This document shows positions 1-9,982 of a stretch of DNA of 64,000 nucleotides, piece after piece. A program made the position numbers and the translations under genes. The notes under the pieces were generated by a model. It ran no database searches and was not told where the DNA came from. It saw nothing but the letters and a program-made list of their open reading frames with translations. Source of the DNA: Lithodes maja (lineage: Eukaryota > Arthropoda > Malacostraca > Decapoda > Lithodidae); NCBI GenBank assembly GCA_037953745.1, contig JBAKBP010007172.1:38760-102759 (forward strand), in the 5' to 3' direction. The stretch's first letter is position 1. The number at the start of each line of letters is the position of its first letter.

Positions 1-47
1 ACCCACCCACACACACACACACACACTAGTCCACGCACACACCCATT
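1..47. repeat. (CA)n-rich microsatellite
   Basis: The window opens in an imperfect CA-dinucleotide tract with ACCC interruptions, followed by a short T run. It is simple-sequence DNA without coding content. Confidence 0.9.
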
Positions 48-57
48 TTTTTTTCTA

Positions 58-545
58 TGTGATTGAGGGAGGCAAAAGGCATTACTGCCTATAGCGAGTG
101 CCTCCCCCATAGTTGAAAGAGTGACAGGGCCAAAATCAAGGGACGTTCGAGCCAAAATGCCTGGACACACGGAGTTTGAAGCAATTTAAGTCATAGGAAG
201 AGGGAAAGACTGATTCTGGGAGAGAGTTCCAGAGCTCAGCTGTTGAGTAGAAGAAAGTTTGAGAGTAACGTTTCACTCTTGGGTTGGAGAGTTGCACAGA
301 GTAGGGGTGGGATTGAGTTGCAAGACGGGTACCACGTGCCCTACGTAAAGGAGGTGGTATGCACTGGGATAGCTCTGAGGAACACTGATTATTATAATAG
401 CGATAGAATAGCGAGAGAGATGCAACATTGCGGCGGAGAGAGAGAGTCTGCAGAGAGTTGGTGAGTGGACGGGAGTTAATGATACGAAAGGCCTTCCTTT
501 CAACTTTGTCTAGGAGAGCGGTGTGAGAGGAACCTGGTGGTGGTG
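58..545 (-). pseudogene. Jockey-like LINE, C-terminal end of RT ORF (fragment J1)
   Basis: Read on the minus strand, this stretch encodes the C-terminal tail of a non-LTR retrotransposon polyprotein. LLDKVERKAFRIIN appears near 510-470, AELWNSLPESVF near 230-200, and the frame stops at about position 136. These are the conserved post-RT motifs (LLDKVERKAF and WNSLP) of the Jockey-like LINEs that are common in crustaceans. The frame switches between them, so the copy is dead. The matching RT core of the same kind of element lies at 4243-4920 on the same strand, beyond the CR1 insertion. About 150 codons are missing between the two pieces, so either the CR1 insertion came with a deletion or these are two separate copies. 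Confidence 0.7.
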
Positions 546-584
546 TGGACGACGTAGTTGCTGCAGTTGACGAAGTATCTAAGC

Positions 585-1022
585 TGCCCTGCTAATACAA
601 TGTACGTCATCCACGTTGGATCCAACGATGTACAGCGAACCCGGTCGGAAGATTTGCTTTTAAAGTACCAGCAGCTGATCAAGTCGTTTAAGGAGAAGTC
701 ATCAAGGATCATCGTCTCAGGAATCGTCCCCCGGCTTGGTGTAGAGAGCCGATTTTACAACATAGCCACCAGCACAAATCGTTGTCTAGCAAACCTCTGC
801 AGGAAGGAAAACGTGGGATTCGTCGACACCTGGGACAATTTCTACTACGATGACTATTTGTTTTCGGACGATGGAGTTCATCTGAACCAGGTGGGAGCAG
901 CACGTTTTGGGCGTCTTCTCAACGATGCGGTGAAGGATTTTCGGAGAAGAAATCGACTCAGCACAGGACAACCAGGAAGGAGGACCGAAGACAGCGAGGG
1001 CGGCAACCTGCGAAGGAATTAA
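585..1022 (+). pseudogene. CR1 ORF1, SGNH/GDSL-esterase domain (5'-truncated)
   Basis: CR1-type LINEs encode an ORF1 protein whose C-terminal half is an SGNH-hydrolase (esterase) domain thought to help ORF1 function. Visible here are block III (IHVGSNDV, about 606-630) and the catalytic Asp-His block V (DDGVHLNQVG, about 868-897), followed by a basic tail rich in Arg (RRRNR, GRRTED). The block I serine nucleophile region and any PHD/zinc-finger or coiled-coil N-terminus are missing because the element is truncated at its 5' end. The frame stops at 1022, about 90 bp before the ORF2 ATG. The assignment rests on motif order, and a free-standing host esterase is excluded by the adjoining RT. Confidence 0.75.
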
Positions 1023-1111
1023 ATGCTAATCTGTCAAGAACCGCGAATTTGGATAAAGCTCCACCAACACGACCCAAATTCAAAACCGCCAGGGATAACG
1101 ACCGAGGACCG

Positions 1112-4000
1112 ATGTCAGCCATGAATGTAAATGTAGATCCGACCAGAACCAAAAATTTGATTAAAGAACGTTCTGTGAGTTCTAAAACCGCAACTTTAAA
1201 GGTTTTCTATGCAAACGCTCGTAGCATACGCAATAAATTTTCAGATTTAGAGGAACTAGTGTTTACTGAAAATTATGATGTGATTGGTATAACAGAATCT
1301 TGGCTCAATACAGTAGATAGAGACTTTTTAGCAGAGTATTCACTTCCCGGTTATGTAATGTTTGAGAAAAGCCGAATAAATAAAAATGGAGGTGGCGTTT
1401 TATTTTATATCAAAGAAAGTCTTAACCCGACCCTCTTGTCAAAACCTCAAATTGTGAACGTCGACACATCTTTTGTGCTAATAAAGAATAATAAAGGTAC
1501 AAAAATAATACTTGCATTAATATACAGACCTCCAGCTCAATCAGTGCAAACTGACCGAGAAATTTATGAACAAATTGCAGATGTAAGTAACTCACAAGAT
1601 ACCGTATTTATTGGCGACTTTAATTTACCTGTGACCAAGTGGGGCGATACTCTTACTTCACACTCCGGACATGACTTGTATACGAACTTGCAAGAGAGTT
1701 TGCTTTATCAATTTGTTCGAACACCGACCCGTGGTAATAACGTTCTTGACATTGTACTTGCAACAAAAGAAGAATTAATAGAGAATTTGAATGTTGGTGA
1801 TGAATTCAGTAACAGCGACCATCGTACGATAACTTTCACTTTAAACTTTACTAGTAACGAACCAAATAGTAGCATCGAAAAAGTCCCTAATTTCAAGAAA
1901 GCAAACTTTCATAAACTTAGAGCTATGTTTAAAGAAACTGACTGGAGCTTTTTAATTAACAATAACGACATAAATACATCTTGGAAGTTATTCGAAACCA
2001 CTTACCTAAAAGCAGTGCAAGACTGCATACCATCGAAAATACGGCGTCCAGGCCATAATAATAAGCCCAAATGGTGGAATAAAGATATTTCAAACTGCCT
2101 GCTTGCTAAAAATTTTGCTAATGATAGATTAAAATCCTCACAAAATGACGAAGAACGGGTGAAATTTGTAGAGCTACGACGCAAAGCCAAAAAGTTAATT
2201 AAGCAAAATAAAAAGACCCTAGAGTTACATATTGCGAATCAAAGTAAAACAAACCCGAAAGAATTCTATAGTTATATCAGAAAGAAAAAAGTAGTTACTT
2301 CAACTGTTGGACTGTTAGTCGATGAAAATGGAGAATACACCAAAGACGAAGTACAAATGAGTAATGCCCTCAATACCTTCTTTGCATCAGTTTTTACAAC
2401 AGAAGACCTCAGTGATATCCCTACACCATCGCCGATTCAGATTGATAATTCAGATGTTCTAAGCAATATCACCGTTACAGAGAGAGAAGTATTGAATTGT
2501 TTAGATAAACTCAAGGTAAATAAAACGCCTGGACCTGATACAATCTCGCCTAGAGTTCTAAAGGAAGCTAAGGATGAGCTCTCCAAACCACTGACATTGC
2601 TATTCAATAAATCCTTGCAGTCTGGAACTATGCCTGATCAGTGGAAGATAGCCAACGTAACACCGATATTAAAAAAAGGCAGCAAATCCCTACCCAGTAA
2701 CTATCGTCCAATTAGCTTAACCTCAGTTGTATGTAAAATGCTAGAAACGGTCATAAGAGACAGACTCGTAAATCACTTAGAGGAAAATAACATACTTAAA
2801 GATACTCAACACGGCTTTCGTAAAAAACGTTCCTGTTTAACAAACCTCTTAGACTTCTTCCACGATATCCTCAACCTCTACGATGAGAGTAAAGCTGTAG
2901 ATATTATATACCTTGATTTTCAAAAGGCCTTTGACAAAGTTCCCCACAAACGTTTACTGCTAAAACTAAAAGCGCATGGAAAACAAGACGGTGTGTTGAA
3001 ATGGATAGAAAATTGGCTCAGCGACAGAAAGCAAAGAGTAGTCATAAACGGTAAGGCATCTAAATGGACCAATGTAAGTAGCGTGGTACCCCAGGGATCG
3101 GTACTAGGACCAATTCTCTTTCTAATTTACATCAACGACATAGATGAGGGTCTCACCTGTACAATCTCAAAATTTGCTGACGATACAAAAATTGCAAATA
3201 CCGTACTCTCAAAAGATCAAGTTGACGATATGCAACACAATCTAGATAAATTGTCACATTGGGCCCAAATTTGGCAAATGAGTTTCAATGCGGATAAATG
3301 TAAAGTACTACATATCGGATACCTAAATGAGAAAGCAAACTATTCGATGAATGGCACTCAGCTTAAGAATGTAAACAGAGAAACCGATCTGGGAGTAACA
3401 ATATCGAGTAACCTAAAACCGAGTCAACAATGTTCAGAAGTTGTTAAGAAGGCAAACAAAATAATTGGCTTTATAGGCAGGTCATTTGAGCATAAATCCA
3501 AAGACGTTATCCTAACCCTTTACAATTCCTTAGTCCGCCCTCTTCTGGAATACTGCGTTCAATGCTGGTGCCCTTATTACCAAAAAGACATAAACAAGCT
3601 AGAACGAGTTCAACGTAGAGTTACCAAAATGATACCTAGCCTAAAGAACAAACCATACGAAGAGCGTCTTAGAGAATTAAATCTATTTCCTTTAACCCAG
3701 CGCAGATTAAGAGGTGACTTAATTCAAGTGTTCAAAATCATCAAAGGCATCGACAATATGAACTGTAGTAAGTACTTCACTATCGACCAATCTAATTACA
3801 CGCGGGGAAACGGTTGCAAAATTATTGGTAAATCTTTTAACTCACACGAATCTAAGAATTTATTCTTCAATCGAGTTGTCAACTTGTGGAATGGGCTTCC
3901 CCGAGACGTTATAGACTGCAGCACCGTTGATTCATTTAAACTCCGCCTAGACAAATATCTCGCATCAAACCCGCGACTGACTGCGTTTGTAAATGAATAA
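1112..4000 (+). CDS. CR1 ORF2: AP-endonuclease/reverse transcriptase
   Basis: ORF2 makes the nicking endonuclease and reverse transcriptase used for target-primed reverse transcription. The frame is open for about 960 codons from the ATG at 1112 (upstream in-frame codons lack ATG). The endonuclease starts near 1203 (VFYANARSIRNKF), with the ITESWL glutamate, the GDFNLP motif near 1615 and SDHRTI near 1816. RT motif A is YLDFQKAFDKV near 2905, and the FADD box is near 3175. The C-terminal RRVTKMIPSLK and NLWNGLPRDV motifs are typical of the clade. One oddity is SSVVPQGS near 3088, where this family and the sister copy have SSGVPQGS, so one glycine has been lost. No frameshift or stop was seen, so the copy is young, though possibly impaired. 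Confidence 0.9.
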   Translation: MSAMNVNVDPTRTKNLIKERSVSSKTATLKVFYANARSIRNKFSDLEELVFTENYDVIGITESWLNTVDRDFLAEYSLPGYVMFEKSRINKNGGGVLFYIKESLNPTLLSKPQIVNVDTSFVLIKNNKGTKIILALIYRPPAQSVQTDREIYEQIADVSNSQDTVFIGDFNLPVTKWGDTLTSHSGHDLYTNLQESLLYQFVRTPTRGNNVLDIVLATKEELIENLNVGDEFSNSDHRTITFTLNFTSNEPNSSIEKVPNFKKANFHKLRAMFKETDWSFLINNNDINTSWKLFETTYLKAVQDCIPSKIRRPGHNNKPKWWNKDISNCLLAKNFANDRLKSSQNDEERVKFVELRRKAKKLIKQNKKTLELHIANQSKTNPKEFYSYIRKKKVVTSTVGLLVDENGEYTKDEVQMSNALNTFFASVFTTEDLSDIPTPSPIQIDNSDVLSNITVTEREVLNCLDKLKVNKTPGPDTISPRVLKEAKDELSKPLTLLFNKSLQSGTMPDQWKIANVTPILKKGSKSLPSNYRPISLTSVVCKMLETVIRDRLVNHLEENNILKDTQHGFRKKRSCLTNLLDFFHDILNLYDESKAVDIIYLDFQKAFDKVPHKRLLLKLKAHGKQDGVLKWIENWLSDRKQRVVINGKASKWTNVSSVVPQGSVLGPILFLIYINDIDEGLTCTISKFADDTKIANTVLSKDQVDDMQHNLDKLSHWAQIWQMSFNADKCKVLHIGYLNEKANYSMNGTQLKNVNRETDLGVTISSNLKPSQQCSEVVKKANKIIGFIGRSFEHKSKDVILTLYNSLVRPLLEYCVQCWCPYYQKDINKLERVQRRVTKMIPSLKNKPYEERLRELNLFPLTQRRLRGDLIQVFKIIKGIDNMNCSKYFTIDQSNYTRGNGCKIIGKSFNSHESKNLFFNRVVNLWNGLPRDVIDCSTVDSFKLRLDKYLASNPRLTAFVNE

Positions 4001-4242
4001 CTTTATTTTATCCTCCCCTCAGTTACTAACCCATATGTCCCCTACTATCTTCCTAGCACTGCCACGGACATTAGTTCCAGGGCAGTAGTTCCCTTTCCAA
4101 TGTTCCCTTACCCACTCTAAACCACTGTTTGGACACTTGATCCTCAGTGTTTTGGAGGACAAGCAGCCTAGAAGGGTCACTAGACCTGTTGTTGCTTGAT
4201 TTCCTTTGTACTCCTTTGTACATGTGAACAATACTCAATACA

Positions 4243-4920
4243 AGGGCGCACTACCACAATTGGAAATAGTATTTAGATCAGAATTTAAGAGTTCTATGGC
4301 TTCATTACGTTTGTCATTGAGGAATTGCTGGCTGGGGCGTTCTGAAAAACTAATGGAGTAGTGTAAGGTTGAGTCGTCTGCGTATGAATGGATGGGAATT
4401 AAGGTACAGTTAAGGAGATCATTTATAAAAGTTAGAAAGAGAATAGGAGATAGGACAGAGCCCTGAGGAACACCGGAGTTTATAGGGTGAGGAAGTGAAC
4501 AATGGCCGTCCACAACTGCGGCTATGGAACGGCCGGAAAGGAAATTAGAGACAAAGGCACAGATGGAGGGATAGAAACCGAAGGAGGGTAGCTTAGAAAT
4601 TAAAGATTTATGCCAGACTCTATCGAAGGCTTTCGATATGTCTAGTGCAATAGAAAAAGTCTCACCAAAGTCCCGAAAGGAGGATGACCAAGAGTTAGTA
4701 AGATATGAAAGAAGATCACCAGTAGAGCGACCCTTAAGGAAGCCATACTGGCGATCTGAGAGCAGATTATGAGAAGAAAAATGCTTAAGAAATTTGGAAG
4801 CAAGAATAGTTTCAAAAACTTTAGAAAGACAAGAGATGAGAGCAATTGGACAATAGTTGGAAGGTTGAGAGCGGTCACCCTTCTTTGGGACAGGTTGAAT
4901 GTGAGCAAACTTTCAGCATG
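4243..4920 (-). pseudogene. Jockey-like LINE, RT core (fragment J2)
   Basis: On the minus strand one open frame runs about 225 codons through an RT palm and fingers: PVPKKGDRSQPSNYCPIAL, DRQYGFLKGRSTGDLL, ALDISKAFDRVWHKSL, SGVPQGSVLSP and HSYADDSTLHYS. The catalytic Asp residues of motif A and the ADD box are intact. The copy begins abruptly at a (TG)n tract and lacks the endonuclease, so it is 5'-truncated. It ends after SNCGSA, where the CR1 3' end abuts it. A related EN-RT fragment that ends at the same QYGF motif lies at 35307-36797. Confidence 0.8.
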
Positions 4921-4925
4921 AAGGG

Positions 4926-4953
4926 AACACACACACACACACACACACCCTGG
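4926..4953. repeat. (AC)n microsatellite
   Basis: A pure AC run of about 13 units sits at the 5' truncation point of the minus-strand LINE fragment. Confidence 0.9.
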
Positions 4954-5053
4954 CTCACAATCAATAAATCCATACGCAAATAAGTGAAGCATCCATATGT
5001 AACCCCATCTACATAACAGACAGGACCGTAAAGGGATCATGCAGCCGTGCGAG

Positions 5054-5811
5054 GCGGGGCGTCAAGAGATAGTGCTAGTCCATCCATTCGCTCTACACTT
5101 CACTCTACCAACACACATGAAGGGAATTTATGATCCATGATTGGGAATGTATATCGGAGAGTGGGTGAACTAGGCCCAATCACCACCACAACCACCCACA
5201 AAATAATTACATAAAACAATGGTGGGTATACGCAAACTTACGCTTGACCGAGGGGCTCAGCTACTTAACATTGCGTCACCTGGAAGCCAGATGAAGATTA
5301 ATTGAATGACAGGTGATGCAACTCTCACTCAGATTGTGCTGATTTATCCACTACTATTGAAACACTTCAATACTTTTCTATACAAATTATACTAGTTACT
5401 CAAAGCCAATTTTGTTAAAGTTAGTAATATTCTTAAAGAATCAACGTCTTAAAAAACAAAACTGTTTTCAATAATAGTACCGTATATGTAAAATAATTCT
5501 TGCAAGTGTCAGATATCTTTTCCTAAACCTAAGAAGGATCTCTGATAGTCAAAGGCTTACACGTTAACACAAAATAGAAAGCAAGTAAGACTTTTTTATA
5601 AACATAAAATAGTTAAGCGTCTCAGCAATACAAAAGTCATGGAACGAGATCGAAAAATAACACATATTGTAGCAAAATTTCCAAAGGATTGAATATGAAA
5701 TGTGTAAGTTGCTAAATGTGCAATAGTGCAAGCTATTCTGACAAGGTAAGGTATGCTACTATAATAAAAACTATTAATGATTTAATCTTGATAAATGACA
5801 AACATATACAC
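5054..5811. other. Unannotated AT-rich spacer
   Basis: I see no ORF, tRNA-like head or clear terminal repeat in this stretch. It may contain decayed transposon sequence. Confidence 0.6.
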
Positions 5812-5927
5812 GCCACATCAGGAGGGGCACGCTATTGAAACTTTTCGCAAACAGCTTCATCAGACCAATGTAGCTATGTGCGAAACGTTGTCAATAAGTG
5901 CTCCTCCTCATATGGTGTTTATACAAA
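5812..5927. repeat. Imperfect palindrome with hammerhead-core-like motifs on both strands
   Basis: The left arm (from ATCAGGAGGGGCACGC, about 5818) pairs with the right arm (to about 5925, reverse complement ATGAGGAGGAGCACTT), around a centre at GCTTCATCAGACCAATGTAG. Each arm carries a GAAAC or GAAAA element, and the minus strand reads CTGATGAAGCTGTTTGCGAAA. That matches the hammerhead core CTGATGA - short stem - GAAA. Penelope-like and related retroelements carry such minimal hammerheads; I cannot show the rest of such an element here. Confidence 0.4.
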
Positions 5928-6196
5928 TTTACTCAACTTTTCTGAGTACATTTATAAAATGGTAAAAAGATGAATGGACAGTTGAGTAACTACTACATAA
6001 TCTGATCTGAAATCAAAGAATGAATACATGTATGATGGAGCTCGGTCAATGAATAACTGCATATAGTAGCGGAGAAAATTATTAGCTTCCCACACATGTT
6101 CAGTACACATGCGGATACAGGTGCTTTACTGGGGTGATTGATGGGCGTGTGTGGAGGGTAGAAAGGGAGATATAGGGGATAGGTACGGTAGCGCTA

Positions 6197-6582
6197 TTAG
6201 GAGAGCCCACCTCGCTTTTTTTCTCTTTCTCTCCCTCTCTCTCTTTGGCTTGTATCCATTCGGCCCCATTCAGCCTACTGTTTTAAGACGTTTACCCCCA
6301 TCCAAGTGTCAATATTTTCCTGGCGAGCGGTAGCGAGCCAGCATATATATATTTTTGTTTTGCCAGCAAGCTAAATTTGTACATTTTTCGATAGAAAAAT
6401 GTCTCCGGCGAAGCCGGATTTCTCCATACAATGCTAGCTCGCTATCGCTCGCCAGGAAGAAATAAACACCTGGATGGGGATAAACGTCTTAAAACAGTTG
6501 GCTGAATGGAGCCGAATGGATACAAGCCAGGCTAGGGAAAGAGAGAAATGGAAAGTAAGATAAAAAACCCGGTGAACCCCCC
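6197..6582. mobile_element. Fold-back MITE family M1, copy A
   Basis: This is a non-coding element that is a long imperfect inverted repeat. The motif GGCGAGCGGTAGCGAGCC near 6322 recurs inverted as GCTAGCTCGCTATCGCTCGCC near 6431. Around the centre are two hairpins, a GTACATTTTTC/GAAAAATGTC stem and CCGGCGAAGCCGG. The termini match the other M1 copies (TTAGGAGAG... and ...CCCCCCTTAA). Copies B, C, D and E lie at 7712-8065, 9146-9508, 23889-24126 and 24287-24504. The left end is eroded. Confidence 0.7.
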
Positions 6583-6588
6583 TTAAGT

Positions 6589-6763
6589 CATGGCTCAGCT
6601 GTCATTACGTTTGGCTCACTCTGTGCTGTATAAATGTCTGTCAGATGTTAAATAGGGTGGGTAAGTGTAGGAACATGTTTGTATATCTCACTCGAAATGA
6701 AGAAATCACGTTTAGATATTGATTGCTGATACCAATTATTGATAAACATATGCTTAAAGGCTA
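6589..6763 (+). repeat. Direct repeat R1, copy 1
   Basis: About 170 bp beginning CTCAGCTGTCATTACGTTTG recurs at 7407-7578 with moderate divergence, including CTGTCAGATGTT and the GATAAACATA/GATCAAAACATA end. No coding content. It is probably part of a dispersed repeat. Confidence 0.7.
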
Positions 6764-6970
6764 AACCTTGTTCCAAATAGGTAGGCCAGAAATCGTGAAC
6801 CCTAACCTCTATAGCTCAAAAAGGGCTGGAACAAATTGGTTGTACTTTTCCACACCTATTCCCAGTCTTGGCCCTTCCCAAATGGTAGAAATATTAACTC
6901 GATTACTGTCACTTGTGAGTTATAGAGGTTAATGTTCAAGAGTTATGGCCTACTTATTTGGAACAGGATA
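6764..6970. mobile_element. Fold-back MITE (family M2), diverged copy
   Basis: The arms CCTTGTTCCAAATAGGTAGG and the reverse complement of CCTACTTATTTGGAACAGG pair imperfectly over roughly 60 bp (CTCTATAGCTCAAAAAGGG is also mirrored). The internal arm sequence (AACCTCTATAGCTCA) matches the arms of the better-preserved copy at 9983-10192, so the two belong to one family. Confidence 0.65.
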
Positions 6971-7189
6971 TAGTATGTCTGATTAACCATACCCTCATGT
7001 TCTCTCCTACTATGTACATACAGTTTTCAGAAGTTCAATCATTCAATAAATTTGGTTTGAATTTAACTAAGAGCAAAAGTGACAATGATCTTTGGCCGCA
7101 TATAATCGTTTAATAATAGCCTAAATACAGTGAAATACGCATCATATTAATGTTTTTTTTCATACAAAATATGATCAACTTACATCGCA

Positions 7190-7405
7190 ATTTTGGGGAT
7201 CTTTTACATCGGTATCGGCAACTGAATTGAAGGTAGATAATTTCTTTAGCAAGATTCTTATAAATATTTAATTCGAAGCTAGTCTATGCCAATAGTTTAT
7301 TTTGAGAATTTCCAGACCAAGATGTTGATAACTATTGCCGGAAAAAGCGCATTTGTGACTTCGCGTTTAGGGTTGCAGCTGGAAAGGTACGGTCGTAATA
7401 ATAAG
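7190..7405 (+). repeat. Direct repeat R2, copy 1
   Basis: This matches 8765-8960 in order and spacing: a GGTATCGGCAACTG/GGTATCGGAAACTA block, a CCAGACCAAGATGTTGA/CCAGACCAGTGTTGA block and a GAAAAAGCGC/GAAAAGCGC block. Non-coding and diverged. Confidence 0.5.
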
Positions 7406-7406
7406 T

Positions 7407-7578
7407 CATGACCAGCTGTCATTACGTTTGCCTTGCTCTGTGCTGTATTAATGTCTGTCAGATGTTGAATAGAGTGGGTAAGTATAGGCACATGTTGGTA
7501 TATCTTACTCACAAAGAAGAAATCATGTGTAAATATTGCCGATACCCATTATTGATCAAAACATACTTAGTGCCCAGA
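7407..7578 (+). repeat. Direct repeat R1, copy 2
   Basis: This is the second copy of the repeat at 6589-6763, lying directly after R2 copy 1. The apparent small ORF across it is not conserved in copy 1. Confidence 0.7.
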
Positions 7579-7711
7579 CATCACTTATTAGCGTGACTGT
7601 ACAATTCTTTGATGCAAGAGGTTCCAAATTAACATCGGTTTGAGTTAGAGCAAAGGAGGGATGGGACTTTTTGTTTCTGACCGTAGAATACCCCCAACGA
7701 AGTTACATTAA

Positions 7712-8065
7712 GGGGGAGGTACTCGCTTTTTCTGGACCCCCTTTTCCCTCATGTTTAGACCCACTAGTTTTGCGATTTTAAGACGTTCGTTCACTAGTTT
7801 GGCGATTTTGAAACATTTCTCCCCATTACTTTGTCAATATTAAGACCTTTCTTGCCGTTTAGGTGTCGATTGTTTCCTTGCGAACTTGTAATTTTTGAAG
7901 GAACCGGCCTTCGGCCGGGACATTTTTCTACCGACAAATGTACAAATATATCTTGAAAGGGGGCATAGGGGGTGTTTGTTTTAAGCTTGATGGAGGTCTA
8001 GCAAGGAAACTCAAAATTAAATATATATATGAATAAGTAGCCCCCCAAAAACAAGCACTAGCCCC
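7712..8065 (+). mobile_element. MITE family M1, copy B, flanked by TTAA
   Basis: TTAA at 7708-7711 and 8066-8069 bracket an element that begins GGGGGAGGTACTCGC and ends GCACTAGCCCC. The termini are imperfect inverted repeats. It keeps the GACATTTTTC/GAAAAATGTAC-type hairpin (eroded) and the CCTTCGGCCGG stem. It shares CATGTTTAGACCCACTAGTT with copy C. No ORF. Confidence 0.75.
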
Positions 8066-8543
8066 TTAACTAGGTGGTACGTCGGTAAAATTACATTGCA
8101 CTGAGGGAAAATATAAATACATAATATATAAAATAAAAATAAATCAACCAAATAATAAACAGCTCGTCAGGTAAGGAATACCAAAGCAGATTCACACACA
8201 AGCTAGAAGATGCTGTATATTTACCCTTTGAGTATGTTGCTGTCTTATATTAATTATATTATTAGATACCTATATTAAGACAAAGGAGAGACAGAAGAGA
8301 AAGAGTGCGGCTAGGCTGAAGGTACATTATATTTGGTGGCTGAATACTTACAGAACTAGATCTCTAGAGCTTCCATACCATAATTGCCGATACAAATTGC
8401 AGGGAATTCACTCGTGTAACCCCGCCTTCAGATCTCGCTACTGACAACATCAATAATCATACTCTCGTGATAGCAGGGTTAATGGCTAAGCTATAAAACC
8501 ATGCCAGGCTTGATCCTGGTAAAACCTACATTTGCAAGCTTAA

Positions 8544-8745
8544 CCCCTTGAGGATTATTACTCATTTTGGTAGTTCATTCTGGCTATTATTAGACGATTT
8601 TATTCAGATTAGGGAGGGTATATGGAAGTCAGAGGGTTGAGATAGTGTTTAAACTGTTCATGCACACAGATCCTTTGTAAGTTGTATACAATCGCTTAAT
8701 GATAGCCAGAATAAACTGCCAAAACACGTCATAATCTTCAAGGGG
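8544..8745. mobile_element. piggyBac-like MITE (family M3), TTAA-flanked
   Basis: TTAA at 8540-8543 and 8746-8749 flank a 202-bp element whose ends are inverted repeats: CCCCTTGAGGATTATTAC and, reversed, CCCCTTGAAGATTATGAC. Pairing extends through TTCTGGCTATTATTA. TTAA duplication with CCC...GGG termini is the hallmark of piggyBac-superfamily elements. It is non-coding and therefore non-autonomous. Confidence 0.75.
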
Positions 8746-8764
8746 TTAAGCCGGTATCACACGA

Positions 8765-8960
8765 GACCTTTTATAGTCATCATTCGATAATCAGAATTTT
8801 TCTGGCAACATTTCTGGAATCATTTGCACTGGTATCGGAAACTAGACTGGTCATAGATGGATTTAGGTTACAGATAGATCATAAATGTTTTCCTTCTAAG
8901 CTGCCAGACCAGTGTTGAGCAAAAATGTTGAGGGGAAAAGCGCTCGTGTGATACCGGCTT
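8765..8960 (+). repeat. Direct repeat R2, copy 2
   Basis: This is the diverged second copy of 7190-7405, sharing the TTTGCACTGGTATCGGAAAC and GCTGCCAGACCAGTGTTGA blocks. Confidence 0.5.
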
Positions 8961-9145
8961 TACTGATCATAATTGCCCCGAAATATTGCCGAAATAAAGC
9001 GTGCATGTAACTCAGATTAAGGATTGGCTACCGACTGACTGACTGCCCAGTTATCCGAACCGGGGATATATTCGTCCGTGGATTTACATAAACTCCCGAC
9101 ACACCCCGGGACTTGCATCACAGAACAGCGACAATTGGGGATTAA

Positions 9146-9508
9146 GGGGAGGCAGACCGTTTTTCTGGACCCCCTTCTCTCTAATGTTTAGCCCCACTAG
9201 TTTTGAGATTATAAGACATTCGGCCCATTAGTTTGGCGATTTTAACACCTTTCGCCCCATTTGGTTGTCAATTTTAAGACCTTTCGTGCCATTTAGGTGT
9301 CGATTATTTCCTGGCGAGCGATAGCGAGCCTGCAATTTTAAGAGGAATCGGCCTTCGGCCGGGACATTTTTCTACCGAAAAATGTACAAATTTATCTTGA
9401 AGGGGGGTCTAGGGGGTGTTTTTCTAAGCTTGATGGAGGTCTAGAGAGGAAACTAAAAATATATATGAATACATTAATTAAAGGAGCAAACAAACGGCCC
9501 GTCTCCCC
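9146..9508 (+). mobile_element. MITE family M1, copy C (best preserved)
   Basis: TTAA at 9142-9145 and 9509-9512 flank a 363-bp element with terminal inverted repeats GGGGAGGCAGACCGTTT and (reverse complement) GGGGAGACGGGCCGTTT. Inside are GGCGAGCGATAGCGAGCC, the CGGCCTTCGGCCG hairpin and the near-perfect stem GACATTTTTC-TACC-GAAAAATGTAC. No ORF. The terminal Gs are the reverse of the CCC start expected of piggyBac, although the target is TTAA. Confidence 0.8.
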
Positions 9509-9982
9509 TTAAGCCGATATGAGTCTCAGCCGGAATGAGCTCCTCTGTCTCGGCTCAATAACGAGATCGGCACAAAAGGGTCCGGGGACGAATTCAGCCG
9601 ATCGTCAGGTGAGAATGTCGAAACAGAATCAAACAGTAGCTAGAGGGTACTGTAGTTTGCTGTCTTATTGTTTTGTTTATGGTATTAAATCACTTGGAGC
9701 ACCGAAACAGAATTAGACAGTAGCTAGAGGGTACTGTAGCTTGATGTCTTATTGTTTTTTTGTTATGGTATTAGAACACTTGCAGCACCGAAACATAATC
9801 AGACAGTAGCATGATGGCACTGTCTGTTGCCGTTTCATTTATGTATTATAGCATTAGATGATTTTATTCGGACAGTCTAAGGCTCGAAAACAAAAGAACA
9901 CCAGAAAAGAAACACAACACAAAAATAATGAATTCAGAAGCACGTCAGGTGAAAATACCGAAACAGAATCAGACAGGAGCTA

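Larger units (their letters stand above)
546..4240 (+). mobile_element. CR1-clade LINE copy A1 (5'-truncated, both ORFs partly present)
   Basis: This is a non-LTR retrotransposon on the plus strand with an ORF1 remnant carrying an SGNH-esterase motif and a long open EN-RT ORF2. It ends in a 3' UTR of about 230 bp whose last bases are a duplicated TCCTTTGTAC unit. CR1 elements typically end in short tandem repeats rather than poly(A). A second copy of the same family (46532-49512, minus) shares the 3' UTR and the protein. Both outer flanks are minus-strand Jockey-like LINE sequence, so A1 probably landed in an older LINE. The 5' boundary is approximate. Confidence 0.85.
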
